A stretch of 64,000 nucleotides of DNA from Methanoflorens sp963701995 (GCA_963701995.1 OY969693.1:1178001-1242000), one strand, 5' to 3'; positions 1 to 8,659 are shown, numbered from the stretch's first letter. Notes: a model not told the origin generated them from the sequence alone. Numbers and translations: made by a program.

Positions 1-1
1 C

Positions 2-598
2 GTGATCGTCAAGAAGTATTCTGGTGGCATGAAGCGGCGGTTAGAGATCGCGCGCGGCCTGCTTCATCATCCCAAGGTCCTTTTCCTCGATGAGCCGACG
101 CTCGGGCTTGACCCGCAGACCCGGCGCCATATCTGGGATTACATAGAGAAGCTCAACAGAGAAAAGAAGATCACGATGATCCTGACCACGCACTACATGG
201 ACGAAGCCGATCAGTTGTGCGATCGCATCGCTATTATCGACCACGGGAAGATCGTTGCGATGGACACCCCAGAGAACCTTAAACACGACGTTGGCGGCGA
301 CGTCGTGATCATGACGGTGCCACACGGGAGTGAGCAGCTCAAGACTAAACTCGAACAGCTCGAATTCGTCAAATCGACGCAAGTGGTTGACGGCACGTTG
401 CGGCTGAGCGTCGACAAAGGCGAGACTGCGATACCGATTTTCATGGACGTGGCGCGTCAAGAGGGGATCGCCGTACCATCGATTGCGCTTCACGAGCCCA
501 CGTTGGAGGACATCTTCATCAAGTACACCGGACGGGAGATTCGGGCGCAGGAGGCTGCGAGCGGGTTCGCTGCTTTCCACGGCCCCGGGAGACGCTAG
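2..598 (+). CDS. ABC transporter ATP-binding protein (5' truncated by window edge)
   Basis: C-terminal two thirds of an ABC ATPase of the DrrA/ABC-2 exporter type. Visible are the signature SGGMKRR near residue 7, Walker B VLFLDEPTLGLDP near residues 26-38, and the switch histidine in LTTHYMDEADQL. The Walker A part lies upstream of the window. It is followed two bases later by an ABC-2 permease, so the pair forms one exporter operon. The substrate cannot be told from sequence. Confidence 0.93.
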   Translation: MIVKKYSGGMKRRLEIARGLLHHPKVLFLDEPTLGLDPQTRRHIWDYIEKLNREKKITMILTTHYMDEADQLCDRIAIIDHGKIVAMDTPENLKHDVGGDVVIMTVPHGSEQLKTKLEQLEFVKSTQVVDGTLRLSVDKGETAIPIFMDVARQEGIAVPSIALHEPTLEDIFIKYTGREIRAQEAASGFAAFHGPGRR

Positions 599-600
599 CG

Positions 601-1389
601 ATGCCAAACGGACGAATGGTTTTTATGGGTGACGTCTATTCGATTTGGCTCCGGGAGATGATCCGGTACGTCAGAGCTCGGTCGCGGGTCGTTACGTCGC
701 TTATTACTCCCCTGCTGTGGCTCATCATATTCGGGTCCGGATTTAGCTCCTCTTTGTCGTTCGGTGGGGCAGGCGGCAGCACGAATTACATAAACTTCCT
801 CGCGCCTGGGATCCTCGGCATGACGGTGCTCTTCACCTCGATATTCTCCGGAATGAGCGTGATGTTCGACAAAGAATTCGGTTTTCTCAAAGAAATTCTC
901 GTTGCCCCCGTTTCGCGGACGTCTATCGTCATCGGAAAAGCCCTCGGGGGAACGACACAAGCGTCAATACAGGCCCTGCTGATACTCGCTCTTTCCACGT
1001 TCATCGGGGTGAAAATATCGGGCACGCTCGGACTTGCAGGCGCGTTGGTGCTCATACTCGTGACCTTATTCTTTCTCGGCATGGGTTTTGTCGGGCTGGG
1101 GATTAGCATCGCCTCCCGGCTCGAGAATATCGAGGGCTTTCAAGTCGTCGCTAACCTCCTCGTGCTGCCCATCTTCTTCCTGAGCGGCGCATTCTTCCCG
1201 GTCACGTCACTTCCGAACTGGATGAAGGCGCTTGTGGATATCAATCCGCTTGCGTATGGGGTTGACGCGATGCGTTACGCCGTCACCGGACTGCATTCGT
1301 ACGCCCTGACGACTGATCTCGCGGTCGTCGTCGGATTCTTTCTACTGATGACGGTTGTCGGCTCCATCTTATTTAGAAACGTGCGCTGA
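601..1389 (+). CDS. ABC-2 type transporter permease
   Basis: About 262 residues with six hydrophobic segments after a short basic N-terminus (WLREMIRYVRAR), the usual layout of ABC-2 permeases of the DrrB/daunorubicin-exporter type. It directly follows the ATPase gene, so it is the membrane partner. ATGs at 601, 616 and 625 are all possible; a GGGAG about 10 nt before 601 favours the first. Substrate unknown. Confidence 0.9.
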   Translation: MPNGRMVFMGDVYSIWLREMIRYVRARSRVVTSLITPLLWLIIFGSGFSSSLSFGGAGGSTNYINFLAPGILGMTVLFTSIFSGMSVMFDKEFGFLKEILVAPVSRTSIVIGKALGGTTQASIQALLILALSTFIGVKISGTLGLAGALVLILVTLFFLGMGFVGLGISIASRLENIEGFQVVANLLVLPIFFLSGAFFPVTSLPNWMKALVDINPLAYGVDAMRYAVTGLHSYALTTDLAVVVGFFLLMTVVGSILFRNVR

Positions 1390-1468
1390 GCCGTAAGCCC
1401 ATCGGCGGGAGCCCAAAAAAGAAAAAAGTGCGCGACTGGCAGTTCAGAAGTTTGACACGATCCGGGGC

Positions 1469-1609
1469 TTACGCGAATTTCTCCGGATCTCTGTCGAACA
1501 TCGCCTTGCAGCCAGGAGCGCAAAAAAAGTATTTCTTCCCCTTGTATTCGCTGACGTACTTCGCCGTCGTTTCATCGACGTCCATGTTGCAAACGGGATC
1601 TTTTGCCAT
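1469..1609 (-). CDS. YHS-domain mini-protein
   Basis: A 46-residue reading frame starting MAKDPVCNMDVDE with the YHS-domain cysteine pattern: D-P-V-C-N-M near the start, then YFFCAPGCKAMFDRDPEKF at the end. YHS domains are small metal-binding modules found in copper/heavy-metal ATPases and as free proteins. The ORF is convergent with the ABC permease gene and downstream of a regulator on the same strand. The family call is firm; metal and role are unknown. Confidence 0.8.
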   Translation of the reverse strand: MAKDPVCNMDVDETTAKYVSEYKGKKYFFCAPGCKAMFDRDPEKFA

Positions 1610-1655
1610 TTTTCCCTCTAATGCACCTTGTGTTCTCAACGTTTAATACACTAAC

Positions 1656-2375
1656 TCAGTTGACCACGCGTGTCGATTTGCAGCTCCACAAGAAATCGAA
1701 CAGTTCCGCGAGCAGTCGGTAGGTCACATCAGCTGCGGGGACGAGAAATCCGCACGACACATCCGGCTCATAGCCCTCTCGATCGGTCACTCGCGGGAAA
1801 AAAATAAGGCCACGAAGCTCGTTGACGAGGAGTATCGTGCTGACTCTATCGACGTACCGGACATCGGGGCCTTCTGTTCCGGCCGTGCTTTTCATGAGGA
1901 CTTTGACGTCGGACGCGTTGAGACCAGTTTCGTCCACGGTGTAATTCAAGACCCATAGAAACCGCCTCGCTTCACGCACGATCTCGACGGCAGCCGCGTG
2001 CAGCAGCTCACTATCCTGGAGCAGCGACTCGCCGAGGTCTGCCGGCAAACGCTTGAGATGCGCGGGAAGCTCAGCCGCACTGTGGCGCTCCCAGTACTCT
2101 AATAGGTCGTGAACGTCGCTTATCCCTTCAATGAAGGTTACCAGCACCTTTCCGTATTCTGATATGACGTAGTCCCCGTTAGGGAGCTGAGAGACGAGTC
2201 CAACGTCCTCCAAGCGGCGAAGATGTCGCACCGCTTCGTGCACGAGCAAGCCAAACCGCCGGCAAACGTCGATCACTGACGTTCGTTCGTCCAGCTGGTT
2301 CAAGATGTCGAGCCGGCTCACGTCTGAAAGTGACAAAAAAAGCCTCGTCAGTTCATAGGAACTCCGTATGGGCAT
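1656..2375 (-). CDS. Winged-helix transcriptional regulator with DUF1724-like C-terminus
   Basis: 239 residues. The first 80 or so form an ArsR-like winged helix (SRLDILNQLDERTSVIDVCRRFG, then RHLRRLEDVGLV and the wing NGDYVISEYGKVL). The remainder resembles the DUF1724 domain fused to HTH domains in many methanogenic archaea. It is divergent from the PfkB-family kinase gene; the 83-bp gap could hold operators for both. The effector is unknown. Confidence 0.8.
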   Translation of the reverse strand: MPIRSSYELTRLFLSLSDVSRLDILNQLDERTSVIDVCRRFGLLVHEAVRHLRRLEDVGLVSQLPNGDYVISEYGKVLVTFIEGISDVHDLLEYWERHSAAELPAHLKRLPADLGESLLQDSELLHAAAVEIVREARRFLWVLNYTVDETGLNASDVKVLMKSTAGTEGPDVRYVDRVSTILLVNELRGLIFFPRVTDREGYEPDVSCGFLVPAADVTYRLLAELFDFLWSCKSTRVVN

Positions 2376-2430
2376 AGTCTCTCCGTCTAGCGTTTTGCTG
2401 CCGGCGCGTGCATGCGTACGGTAAGAAACG

Positions 2431-2438
2431 TATAAATA
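2431..2438 (+). promoter_or_regulatory. TATA box of the PfkB-family gene
   Basis: TATAAATA centred about 25 nt before the GTG start at 2459. Archaeal transcription starts about 25 nt after the TATA box, so the mRNA would be leaderless or nearly so. No Shine-Dalgarno sequence precedes the start, which agrees. Confidence 0.6.
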
Positions 2439-2458
2439 ACATTCCCTTTTAGAGTTTA

Positions 2459-3550
2459 GTGCGGAGGGTGGCCTTGAAAGAGCTTTACGAGGACGTCAAG
2501 CGCGAATTGTTACAGATCTTAGCAGCGCTCGATCCGCGAGAAACGCGGAAGCTGCACGTCGTGTGTGCGCCCAGCTTCTACCTGGATCACTTCGTGCAGG
2601 TCGACGATCTGAGCTCGTTTTGCAGAGCGCTTCAGACGAAGTACGTCACCGGCGGCGGCAACCTTCCTGGCTTCGTCCAGAGCGTTCTGTCGGGCGGCGG
2701 CGCGGCAAATACCGCAATAGCGCTGTCGCGACTCGGGCTAAGCTCCCATTTCATTGGCCGCACGAGCGAGCTTGGACATCACGTTTTGAAGTTCTTCGCC
2801 GAAAATAGCGGCGTTGACATCGCCCACGTGAAGACCGACGGCAGATTGGGACAGACCCTCGCTCTCGAGATTGGCGAGCGACGGATCAACGTCATGCTCA
2901 ACGACGTCGGCTCGAACTATGACTTTGCTTTCGACAGCCTACGCGATACCGATCTCGAACTCATCGAAAATAGTGAGCTCGTGACCGTGCACGATTGGGG
3001 GACCAACGTCGTGGGCGGCACCGATCTTGCCGTGAAGACGTTCGCGTATGCGAAGCAATACAACGTGAAGACGTACTTTGACTCGGCAGACCTGAGCCCC
3101 CGCGTCCACGACCTGACCGAACTCTATGAAAGCGTGATCGCGAGCACTAACCTTGATATGATTAGCCTCAACCAAAATGAGCTCGAGAAGCACACCGGTG
3201 AGGCTACCCTTGAGCGCGCGATCGCATTCAAGCACCGAGTCGTCTCACGCGTTGATTACCACACCCCTTGGTATGCGGCGTCGATCGACGATAGCGTGAC
3301 GTCATTCCCCGCGTATGACGTGGAGCTGCACCGATCCACCGGCGCAGGTGATGCCTGGAACTCAGGCAACATCTTTGGTGAGCTCCTCGGTCTGGCCCCC
3401 GCACTGCGCCTGTGCCTCGCGAACGCGGTGGCGGGCTACTACGTATCAAGCAGACGCGGGGTCCACCCCACCATCGATGATCTGGTAGCGTTCGTCAAGA
3501 CCGAGAAACTGCGCCCGTTGCCGGCGGAAGTCGCGAACGTCTCAAAATAG
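2459..3550 (+). CDS. PfkB-family carbohydrate/nucleoside kinase
   Basis: 363 residues. The ribokinase/PfkB signatures are present: an N-terminal GGGAANTAIALSRLG substrate-binding segment and the C-terminal STGAGDAWNSG motif, which carries the anion hole and catalytic Asp. The N-terminus is longer than in plain ribokinases. It starts with GTG and appears leaderless. The substrate (sugar or nucleoside) cannot be assigned; the neighbours are a regulator and a DHH phosphoesterase and do not form a sugar pathway. Confidence 0.85.
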   Translation: MRRVALKELYEDVKRELLQILAALDPRETRKLHVVCAPSFYLDHFVQVDDLSSFCRALQTKYVTGGGNLPGFVQSVLSGGGAANTAIALSRLGLSSHFIGRTSELGHHVLKFFAENSGVDIAHVKTDGRLGQTLALEIGERRINVMLNDVGSNYDFAFDSLRDTDLELIENSELVTVHDWGTNVVGGTDLAVKTFAYAKQYNVKTYFDSADLSPRVHDLTELYESVIASTNLDMISLNQNELEKHTGEATLERAIAFKHRVVSRVDYHTPWYAASIDDSVTSFPAYDVELHRSTGAGDAWNSGNIFGELLGLAPALRLCLANAVAGYYVSSRRGVHPTIDDLVAFVKTEKLRPLPAEVANVSK

Positions 3551-3647
3551 ACAATAATCCCGTAAATTCGTGCGGTGCAAATCCGCGGTGAGACGCGGAT
3601 ATCACAAACGTCGCTTGGCACACGAACAGTAACGAGCCGTACGACCG

Positions 3648-5084
3648 TTATTCGTCCCGCTCCACGCCAATTTCAGAATAGAACCTGCGCGTTACGACCT
3701 CTTCGACGAGGCGGAGCAGTGTCTTTCGGTCCCTGACGCCGGTGAAAACGCCGAGGGGAATCTGCGCAGCCGCGGCGTTTGGATGGCCGCCTGCCGAGCC
3801 GATGTCGCCGAATGCTTGGCTCATGACGGCGCCGATGTTGACGCGGATGTCCTTGCTCCGCGCGGATATGTGAATCTTTTCTTCGTTGAGCCCGAAGATG
3901 GCGACGGCCGTTACCCCCTCAAGGTTGAGCACGTAGTCGGCCGCTTGCGCGAGCGCGTCTACGTTGTGCATAAACCCTACGCACGAGACAAGGTAGCTTC
4001 CGGTTATGTGCTTGTTGTGGATGGCCTCGCCGATTATGTCAAGCGTCTCCATTGACATCGTCGGTGATTCAATCTGATTGAGAATCTCTCTGTCGGAGAG
4101 CTGCATGAGCTTCATTGCGGCGCCGAGATCTGCTGGGGTCACGTGCTTTTTGTAGTCTTGGGTGTCGATGCGTATACCGTAAAGCAAAGCAGTCGCGAGC
4201 CGTTTGTCGATGTCAATGTCAAGCTCTTCGAGGTAGTTCGTCAATATCGTCGCCGTTGACCCCACGTCCCTGATATCGGTGTACAGGACGCGTTGTTCGG
4301 GAATCCCGTGATGGTCAATGATGATTCCAACTTTGTCTAAGCTTGTCAGGGGGTTATTCGCCCCTGGCGTCCCCGTATCGACCAGCGCGAGCATGTCGTA
4401 TTTGTTCGGATCAACCTCGTCGACGTGGATCAAGTCGATGTTGAGCAGGTTTACAAAGGCTCTGTTCTCCTGTCTGCTGATCTCTCCGTGGTAGATTATC
4501 GCGGCTTCCGTGTCGACGCTCGCGGCGATCTGCCCGAGTGCGAGCGCGCTTGCGATCGAGTCGGGATCGGGGTTATCGTGGACCAGTATGCCGAGCGTCT
4601 TTATGCTCTTGAGGATTTCGTGAAGTCGATTCGCAGACCGCTGCGATTCTGCTTTCTGGAGGTCGTGCAACGTGGCGCTCGCGATAAGTGCTGACGGGTA
4701 GACGACCGCATCGGCCCCCAACTCTTCGAGTTTATCTTTGCTGAGCGGGTCGGCGGCTCGGACGATCACAAAAACGTCTGGCTTCCTCTCCTTGATCACG
4801 CTCAGCGCTTGGGTGTTCGCGTCGACGTCAGAGCTGAGAATCATGACGATCTCGAGATCAGGCGTGAGCAGCTCGGTGATGATCTTCTCGTTTGTGATGT
4901 CGCCGACGTGCGCGTCAAAATTCTGATCACGCAGCGTCTCGACCCGTTTCGCGTTCTTGTCGATGATGGTAAACATCCGGCCACGTTGTGCAAGTTCCTT
5001 GGCGACGAGAAAGCCGACGCTGCCTGAGCCGAGTATGGCGTACGTTATCCGTTCGTCTATTTTGAGAGGTATGCCTTGCTCCAA
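3648..5084 (-). CDS. RCK_N (TrkA-N)-DHH phosphoesterase fusion protein
   Basis: 478 residues. Residues about 12-130 are a Rossmann-type RCK_N/TrkA-N domain (AILGSGSVGFLVAKEL, then a DITN segment). Residues about 165-320 are a DHH phosphoesterase core (HDNPDPDSIASALAL, LVDTG, IIDHHG). The C-terminus is a DHHA1 domain with GSAGGHPNAAAAQIPLG. The family hydrolyses phosphodiester bonds in small nucleotides or nanoRNA. The nucleotide-binding RCK_N domain suggests ligand control, but the substrate is not known. It is common in Euryarchaeota. Confidence 0.88.
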   Translation of the reverse strand: MEQGIPLKIDERITYAILGSGSVGFLVAKELAQRGRMFTIIDKNAKRVETLRDQNFDAHVGDITNEKIITELLTPDLEIVMILSSDVDANTQALSVIKERKPDVFVIVRAADPLSKDKLEELGADAVVYPSALIASATLHDLQKAESQRSANRLHEILKSIKTLGILVHDNPDPDSIASALALGQIAASVDTEAAIIYHGEISRQENRAFVNLLNIDLIHVDEVDPNKYDMLALVDTGTPGANNPLTSLDKVGIIIDHHGIPEQRVLYTDIRDVGSTATILTNYLEELDIDIDKRLATALLYGIRIDTQDYKKHVTPADLGAAMKLMQLSDREILNQIESPTMSMETLDIIGEAIHNKHITGSYLVSCVGFMHNVDALAQAADYVLNLEGVTAVAIFGLNEEKIHISARSKDIRVNIGAVMSQAFGDIGSAGGHPNAAAAQIPLGVFTGVRDRKTLLRLVEEVVTRRFYSEIGVERDE

Positions 5085-5168
5085 GCTTGTCGAATTATAA
5101 GCCGAAATAAGCCACCACCTGCTTTTTGAGCTTGCTGGATTGAAGCGTCAAATTTAGTTTGGGTAACC

Positions 5169-5175
5169 TATATAT
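5169..5175 (+). promoter_or_regulatory. TATA box of the tRNA cluster
   Basis: TATATAT after ACC (a BRE-like purine/C context) about 33-39 nt before the tRNA-Lys gene. Spacing and sequence fit an archaeal tRNA promoter that would transcribe Lys and Trp together. Confidence 0.45.
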
Positions 5176-5207
5176 GTGGAAGGGGTATAAGAGCATATGC
5201 CAGATAC

Positions 5208-5314
5208 GGGCCGGTAGCTTAGTCAGGCAGAGCGTTGGGCTCTTACGGTATGCTTGTTGTGACCTGTTGACCAGAGATACCCAAAGGTCGAGGGTTCAAC
5301 TCCCTCCCGGCCCG
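5208..5314 (+). tRNA. tRNA-Lys(CTT) with intron
   Basis: Acceptor GGGCCGG pairs with CCGGCCC. The anticodon stem TTGGG/CCCAA encloses anticodon CTT (5242-5244). A 33-nt intron (about 5246-5278) sits between positions 37 and 38, the canonical archaeal site. The T-arm is GAGGG TTCAACT CCCTC with discriminator G. CCA is not encoded. Confidence 0.93.
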
Positions 5315-5323
5315 CGTATTTGC

Positions 5324-5491
5324 GGGGCTGTGGCCTAGTCAGGAATGGCGACGGGCTCCAGCGGTAAAAGTCCTCGATATGATGAGCAACGGGTCAACTG
5401 ATGACTCGGGGACGCTTGAGTCAGGTGATGTCCCGTTGGAGCACTGATCGGAGAGACCCGTCGATCGAGAGTTCAAATCTCTCCAGCCCCA
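5324..5491 (+). tRNA. tRNA-Trp(CCA) with long intron
   Basis: Acceptor GGGGCTG pairs with CAGCCCC. Anticodon stem ACGGG/CCCGT, anticodon CCA at 5358-5360, T-arm GAGAG TTCAAAT CTCTC, discriminator A. The 94-nt intron (about 5362-5455) at 37/38 carries a box C/D guide RNA (separate entry). A run of seven T directly follows the gene and probably terminates it. Confidence 0.95.
5362..5455 (+). ncRNA. Box C/D guide RNA in the tRNA-Trp intron
   Basis: The intron contains C box ATGATGA (5379-5385), D' CTGA (5398-5401), C'-like GTGATGT (5425-5431) and D CTGA (5444-5447). The nucleotide five bases before box D is a G that pairs with C34 of the tRNA (guide TGGAGC against exon GCTCCA). The fifth base before D' pairs with C39 (guide ACGGGTC against GACCCGT across the splice junction). 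This is the known euryarchaeal arrangement in which the tRNA-Trp intron directs 2'-O-methylation of positions 34 and 39 of its own tRNA. Confidence 0.88.
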
Positions 5492-5704
5492 TTTTTTTGC
5501 CACAAGCGAGCACGTGAGTTGGCGGTCGGCGTCAGTGCAAATCGGCAGATTGAGCTGTTGTGGTCGTCTCGTAGCGCATGGCTTCGTAGCGTCCACGTTA
5601 GCGACTTATTTTTGAATTGAAGCGCTCGATGTCGACGAATGCGCTCTCGTGAGCTGTAAAGTGACCAAAACGTTAAGTATGTAGAAATCTTACTCTAGCT
5701 CGAG

Positions 5705-5816
5705 AGTCCCGTGGTGTAGTGGTCAATCATGCGGGCCTTTGGATTCACGTGGTCGTGGTACATTGGCCACTGATAGAAGAAAGCCCGCGACTGCGGTTCG
5801 AATCCGCACGGGACTA
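5705..5816 (+). tRNA. tRNA-Gln(TTG) with intron
   Basis: Acceptor AGTCCCG pairs with CGGGACT. Anticodon stem CGGGC/GCCCG, anticodon TTG at 5739-5741, intron of about 39 nt (5743-5781) at 37/38, T-arm GCGGTTCGAATCCGC, discriminator A, no CCA. Its last 15 nt lie inside the left attachment repeat of the integrated element and are duplicated at 19927-19941. Confidence 0.92.
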
Positions 5817-5875
5817 TACGCCTTTCGAGGCTGTGCCGAGGTGGGGTAGCTTGGTTATCCTATGGCCCTGTGGAG
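5802..5875 (+). repeat. Left attachment repeat (attL) of element 1
   Basis: A 74-bp sequence repeated exactly at 19927-20000. It runs from the T-arm of tRNA-Gln through the spacer and the 5' half of tRNA-His up to its anticodon loop. It encodes the frame through which the two integrase parts join in the circular element. Confidence 0.95.
5835..5875 (+). pseudogene. 5' half of tRNA-His left at attL
   Basis: Identical to positions 1 to about 39 of the complete tRNA-His at 19960-20033. It stops in the anticodon stem, where element sequence begins. It is the displaced chromosomal 5' half and cannot form a tRNA alone. Confidence 0.92.
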
Positions 5876-6943
5876 CTGTTTTTTGACAGTTTTTCGCCTA
5901 ACAAAGCCAAAAATGAGCTTTTTGACGCGAGCATAGAAGAGTCGAAACCGAAGCTGCCCCACCAGCAACATCATCAATCCCTGATGTCACTCGAACTCGA
6001 CTACGGGGAAGAAGAAATCACTGATTACACTGCGTTTCGCTGCACTGGTCTTACAGCGGGAACCATTCCGTGGGTTGACAAGTGCTCGCTGACCTTCTGG
6101 AACAACACGAAAGGAGTGATAAACAAAGCGCGAATAGAAACGTTCCGTGATTACGTTCTCGCCAAATACGTGGGCGCCGATTCGAAACGAAAGATGCTCA
6201 ACTTCGCCAAAGCGTTCCTGCACTATCTCACAAAGACACGGTTCGATACACGCTATAAGGAATTTGACCTGTTCTTGGAGATGCCCAAAGCCGTCAAGGA
6301 AAGCAAACGGATAACACAGCGCATCGTAACCATAGACGATATCAGAAATGTGTTATCCGCCATAAAAGAAGGCGGAGAACACGGTGAATTTACCACACGA
6401 CAGCGCCGAAACTACACGGCCCTTGTTCTGTTTGGTGCACATACTGGGCAACGTCCTTATGCCACTATCCGCAAACTCACAGTCGGGCAGTTTAAGGCTG
6501 CTCTGAAGCACTACCCTCCAGTGCTTGACGTGCTGCCACAACAGGACAAGATTCGGATGCAACACTATGTGCCGTTGCACCCTTGCGTTGTAGAGGCCGT
6601 GACACCGCTTCTAGACGGCCGAAACCGAAAAGATGACACCCGCATATTTGCGCACGAATACTTCGACAAATGGGCTAGGAGGAAAAAGATTCCTTTAATA
6701 CATGGGGGGCATTTCGTCTGCGGCGATTTGCGAAAATTTGCCGAGCAGCACGGTGATGTCATTCAATGGGAGTCGTCAAATCGTGCTTATGTGTTGACTC
6801 ACGGCGTATCAGGAGTCGATTGGCGATTCTATAAACACCCGCTTCCAGATTCCGTTTACGAAGTTTATATGAAATACTGGGCAGATGTATCGTTCAAGAC
6901 TGATTTGCAAGTAATAGGGCCTGCACATATAGAAATTGCATAA
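5870..6943 (+). CDS. int: Tyrosine integrase, C-terminal part int(C), SSV type
   Basis: 357 residues starting at GTG inside the tRNA-His anticodon arm. Catalytic regions are visible: box I Arg in HTGQRPYATIRKL (about residue 200), the box II region HFVCGDLRKF, a His/Trp segment THGVSGVDWRFYKH, and a terminal VYEVYMKYW with the candidate nucleophilic Tyr. In the excised circle the frame continues upstream into the ORF that starts at 19659, giving one protein of about 469 residues. After integration only this part remains here, without its own promoter. Confidence 0.93.
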   Translation: MELFFDSFSPNKAKNELFDASIEESKPKLPHQQHHQSLMSLELDYGEEEITDYTAFRCTGLTAGTIPWVDKCSLTFWNNTKGVINKARIETFRDYVLAKYVGADSKRKMLNFAKAFLHYLTKTRFDTRYKEFDLFLEMPKAVKESKRITQRIVTIDDIRNVLSAIKEGGEHGEFTTRQRRNYTALVLFGAHTGQRPYATIRKLTVGQFKAALKHYPPVLDVLPQQDKIRMQHYVPLHPCVVEAVTPLLDGRNRKDDTRIFAHEYFDKWARRKKIPLIHGGHFVCGDLRKFAEQHGDVIQWESSNRAYVLTHGVSGVDWRFYKHPLPDSVYEVYMKYWADVSFKTDLQVIGPAHIEIA

Positions 6944-6951
6944 ACAGCGGG

Positions 6952-7230
6952 TCAGCCCTGAGACCCGCTCGCTGTGTCCGTGCTGCCTTCTCGACCGATA
7001 ATATGCCCCAGAAAAAGGCGTTTGCTCAATGGGTTAACAGATATTTGACGCGCTTCTTTATCCAGCTCTACCTTCTCTGCGTCCCTGAAATGTGAAACAA
7101 GAGCGTTGAGAGCTCCCGCATCATCTAGGCTAATCAGGGACTCTTCAAAGGTTTTGGTCTTCACTTCTTCAAGTGCACGGCTTAGCAAGTCCGCTTCGCC
7201 GTCAGTCAAAACTAACGCCTTGGTGAGCAT
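6952..7230 (-). CDS. Small acidic hypothetical protein
   Basis: 92 residues, helical and acidic (LTDGEADLLSRALEEVKTKTFEES). A strong Shine-Dalgarno (AGGAGGG) precedes the ATG. It is convergent with int(C), ending 8 nt beyond it. No family recognised. The position next to the integrase suggests an accessory or excision role, but nothing in the sequence proves it. Confidence 0.65.
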   Translation of the reverse strand: MLTKALVLTDGEADLLSRALEEVKTKTFEESLISLDDAGALNALVSHFRDAEKVELDKEARQISVNPLSKRLFLGHIIGREGSTDTASGSQG

Positions 7231-7583
7231 TTTTTCCCTCCTACTCGGTGCAAATCACATGGACTGCATGGCATATTTCATGTTCGCTTTCTTCTAATGC
7301 CGATTTTAGCGCCTAAATGGCCATTAATCCTCTAGGCGAGCTTCGATTAAACCTCAATCGTTTGATAATCGCTCATCATCTGCCGATACGCCATGTCGGC
7401 CGAAACGACCCAGGACGCCGATATAAGTCGCAATAGAACGGTACGCGGTTCTCGTTGCTGCGACGCTGGCACTTGACATATAGTTGACAGCGCACGCAGT
7501 ACGTCATAGACGATAATAGCGTTGAACTCGTCAATTATCTGTATTCGAGAAGTAGACTGAAAGTAATAGCAGGGCCTTCAAAG
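7231..7583. other. Intergenic region in element 1
   Basis: About 350 bp, AT-rich, between the small acidic gene and the terminator of the beta-propeller gene. I see no ORF with a ribosome site and no clear repeat. A promoter for the leftward small gene is expected at its left edge. Confidence 0.4.
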
Positions 7584-7629
7584 ATACTTAAAAATAAAAA
7601 AGACAGCGCCGGAGCAATCCGGCTCTGTG
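7584..7629 (-). terminator. Hairpin terminator of the beta-propeller gene
   Basis: On the minus strand a stem ACAG-n-GCCGGA / TCCGGC-n-CTGT is followed by TTTTTTATTTTT. It lies directly downstream of the gene ending at 7658. Stem plus T-run fits archaeal termination. Confidence 0.65.
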
Positions 7630-7657
7630 GTCTCGCCTTGTCCGGTTCGTTATTCAC

Positions 7658-8659
7658 TTAGGGGGGGCTAGTCCCGGAGTACCATTCCCAGCCGCTAACC
7701 CAAGCAGTGCCGTTCCAAGTCTCAGTCGCGTAGCAATACATTAGGTTCCCGCTAGTGGTGCTGACCCACACCTCGGTGTGACCACTGTGGCTGAAGACGA
7801 CGGCTGGTGAGGATGCGGACAGCGCCTCTGGACACGCGGGGAGATGGCGCCATGCAGAGCTAGCTTTGTAGAAATCCTGCCACCAGAGCTTATGGTCCGT
7901 GCCTTGCACAAAGACCTCATAGCCGGGGACGTTAGTTGTGGTGTTGAAGACCGTGCTGTTGAAGACCACGCCCATGACGCCTGGCCCCGTGTTAGGAGCT
8001 AGTTGCCCCCCGAGGGATTTCCAGCTAGACCAAGCAGTGATGGTCCATTCTTTGCACCAGCACGCGCCATCAGTGCCGCGCACAAAAACGCCTATCTGAT
8101 TAGTAGCTGCTGATGACGCAGCGGGTGACGAGGTGAGTTTTCCGCCGAGAGATTCCCAGCCGGACCACGTCGCACCGTTATTTGTAGACCATTTATGGTA
8201 CGGTGCGCCGTTCGTACCCTCCACAAAGACGTCGAGACGACCTGGGCCCCAAGAGCATGCCGCCGGTCCTGTGCCGGAAGCAAGCTGGCCGCCGAGGGAG
8301 TGCCAGCTGGACCAGGAGGTGCCATCATTCGTGGTAGTCGTATACCAGACGGCGCCGTCGGTGCCACGGACAAAGACGTATATCGCACCATTTGGAAAAC
8401 TCGGTGTGGTCGCCGCAGGCGATGACGTCGCAGACCCGCCGATGGAGCTCCAGCCGCCCGTGCCATTCATCCACCAGACGTGACTACTCGTGTCCACGGC
8501 AACCAAGACTGGTATCCCACCCTTCGCGTATGTCGTGGCGGGGCCGGTGCCGGTCATCACGGTGCCACTCACGCTCGTTGCAGTGCTTACCACAGCAAAA
8601 AGCGAGACGAGCATAACAGTTGCTAAGACGATGCTTATCGTAGTACGTTCATGATTCAT
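7658..8659 (-). CDS. Secreted PLL-like (lectin-type) beta-propeller protein
   Basis: 333 residues. An N-terminal signal peptide (about 1-30, hydrophobic SIVLATVMLVSLFAVVS) is followed by five or six repeats of about 50 residues with the pattern W-x-SLGG-x-L-x-S then VFVRGTDGA-x-W. This matches the PLL/fucose-lectin and sialidase-like propeller fold. It is Thr/Ser/Trp-rich, exported and without a membrane anchor. Shine-Dalgarno GGGAAGGT precedes the ATG. It may bind surface glycans (receptor binding, superinfection block or host adhesion); the role is inferred from the fold only. Confidence 0.8.
   Translation of the reverse strand: MNHERTTISIVLATVMLVSLFAVVSTATSVSGTVMTGTGPATTYAKGGIPVLVAVDTSSHVWWMNGTGGWSSIGGSATSSPAATTPSFPNGAIYVFVRGTDGAVWYTTTTNDGTSWSSWHSLGGQLASGTGPAACSWGPGRLDVFVEGTNGAPYHKWSTNNGATWSGWESLGGKLTSSPAASSAATNQIGVFVRGTDGACWCKEWTITAWSSWKSLGGQLAPNTGPGVMGVVFNSTVFNTTTNVPGYEVFVQGTDHKLWWQDFYKASSAWRHLPACPEALSASSPAVVFSHSGHTEVWVSTTSGNLMYCYATETWNGTAWVSGWEWYSGTSPP

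Noticed and set aside
5339..5596. Minus-strand frame over tRNA-Trp
   Set aside because: Antisense to a complete tRNA gene and its guide-RNA intron.
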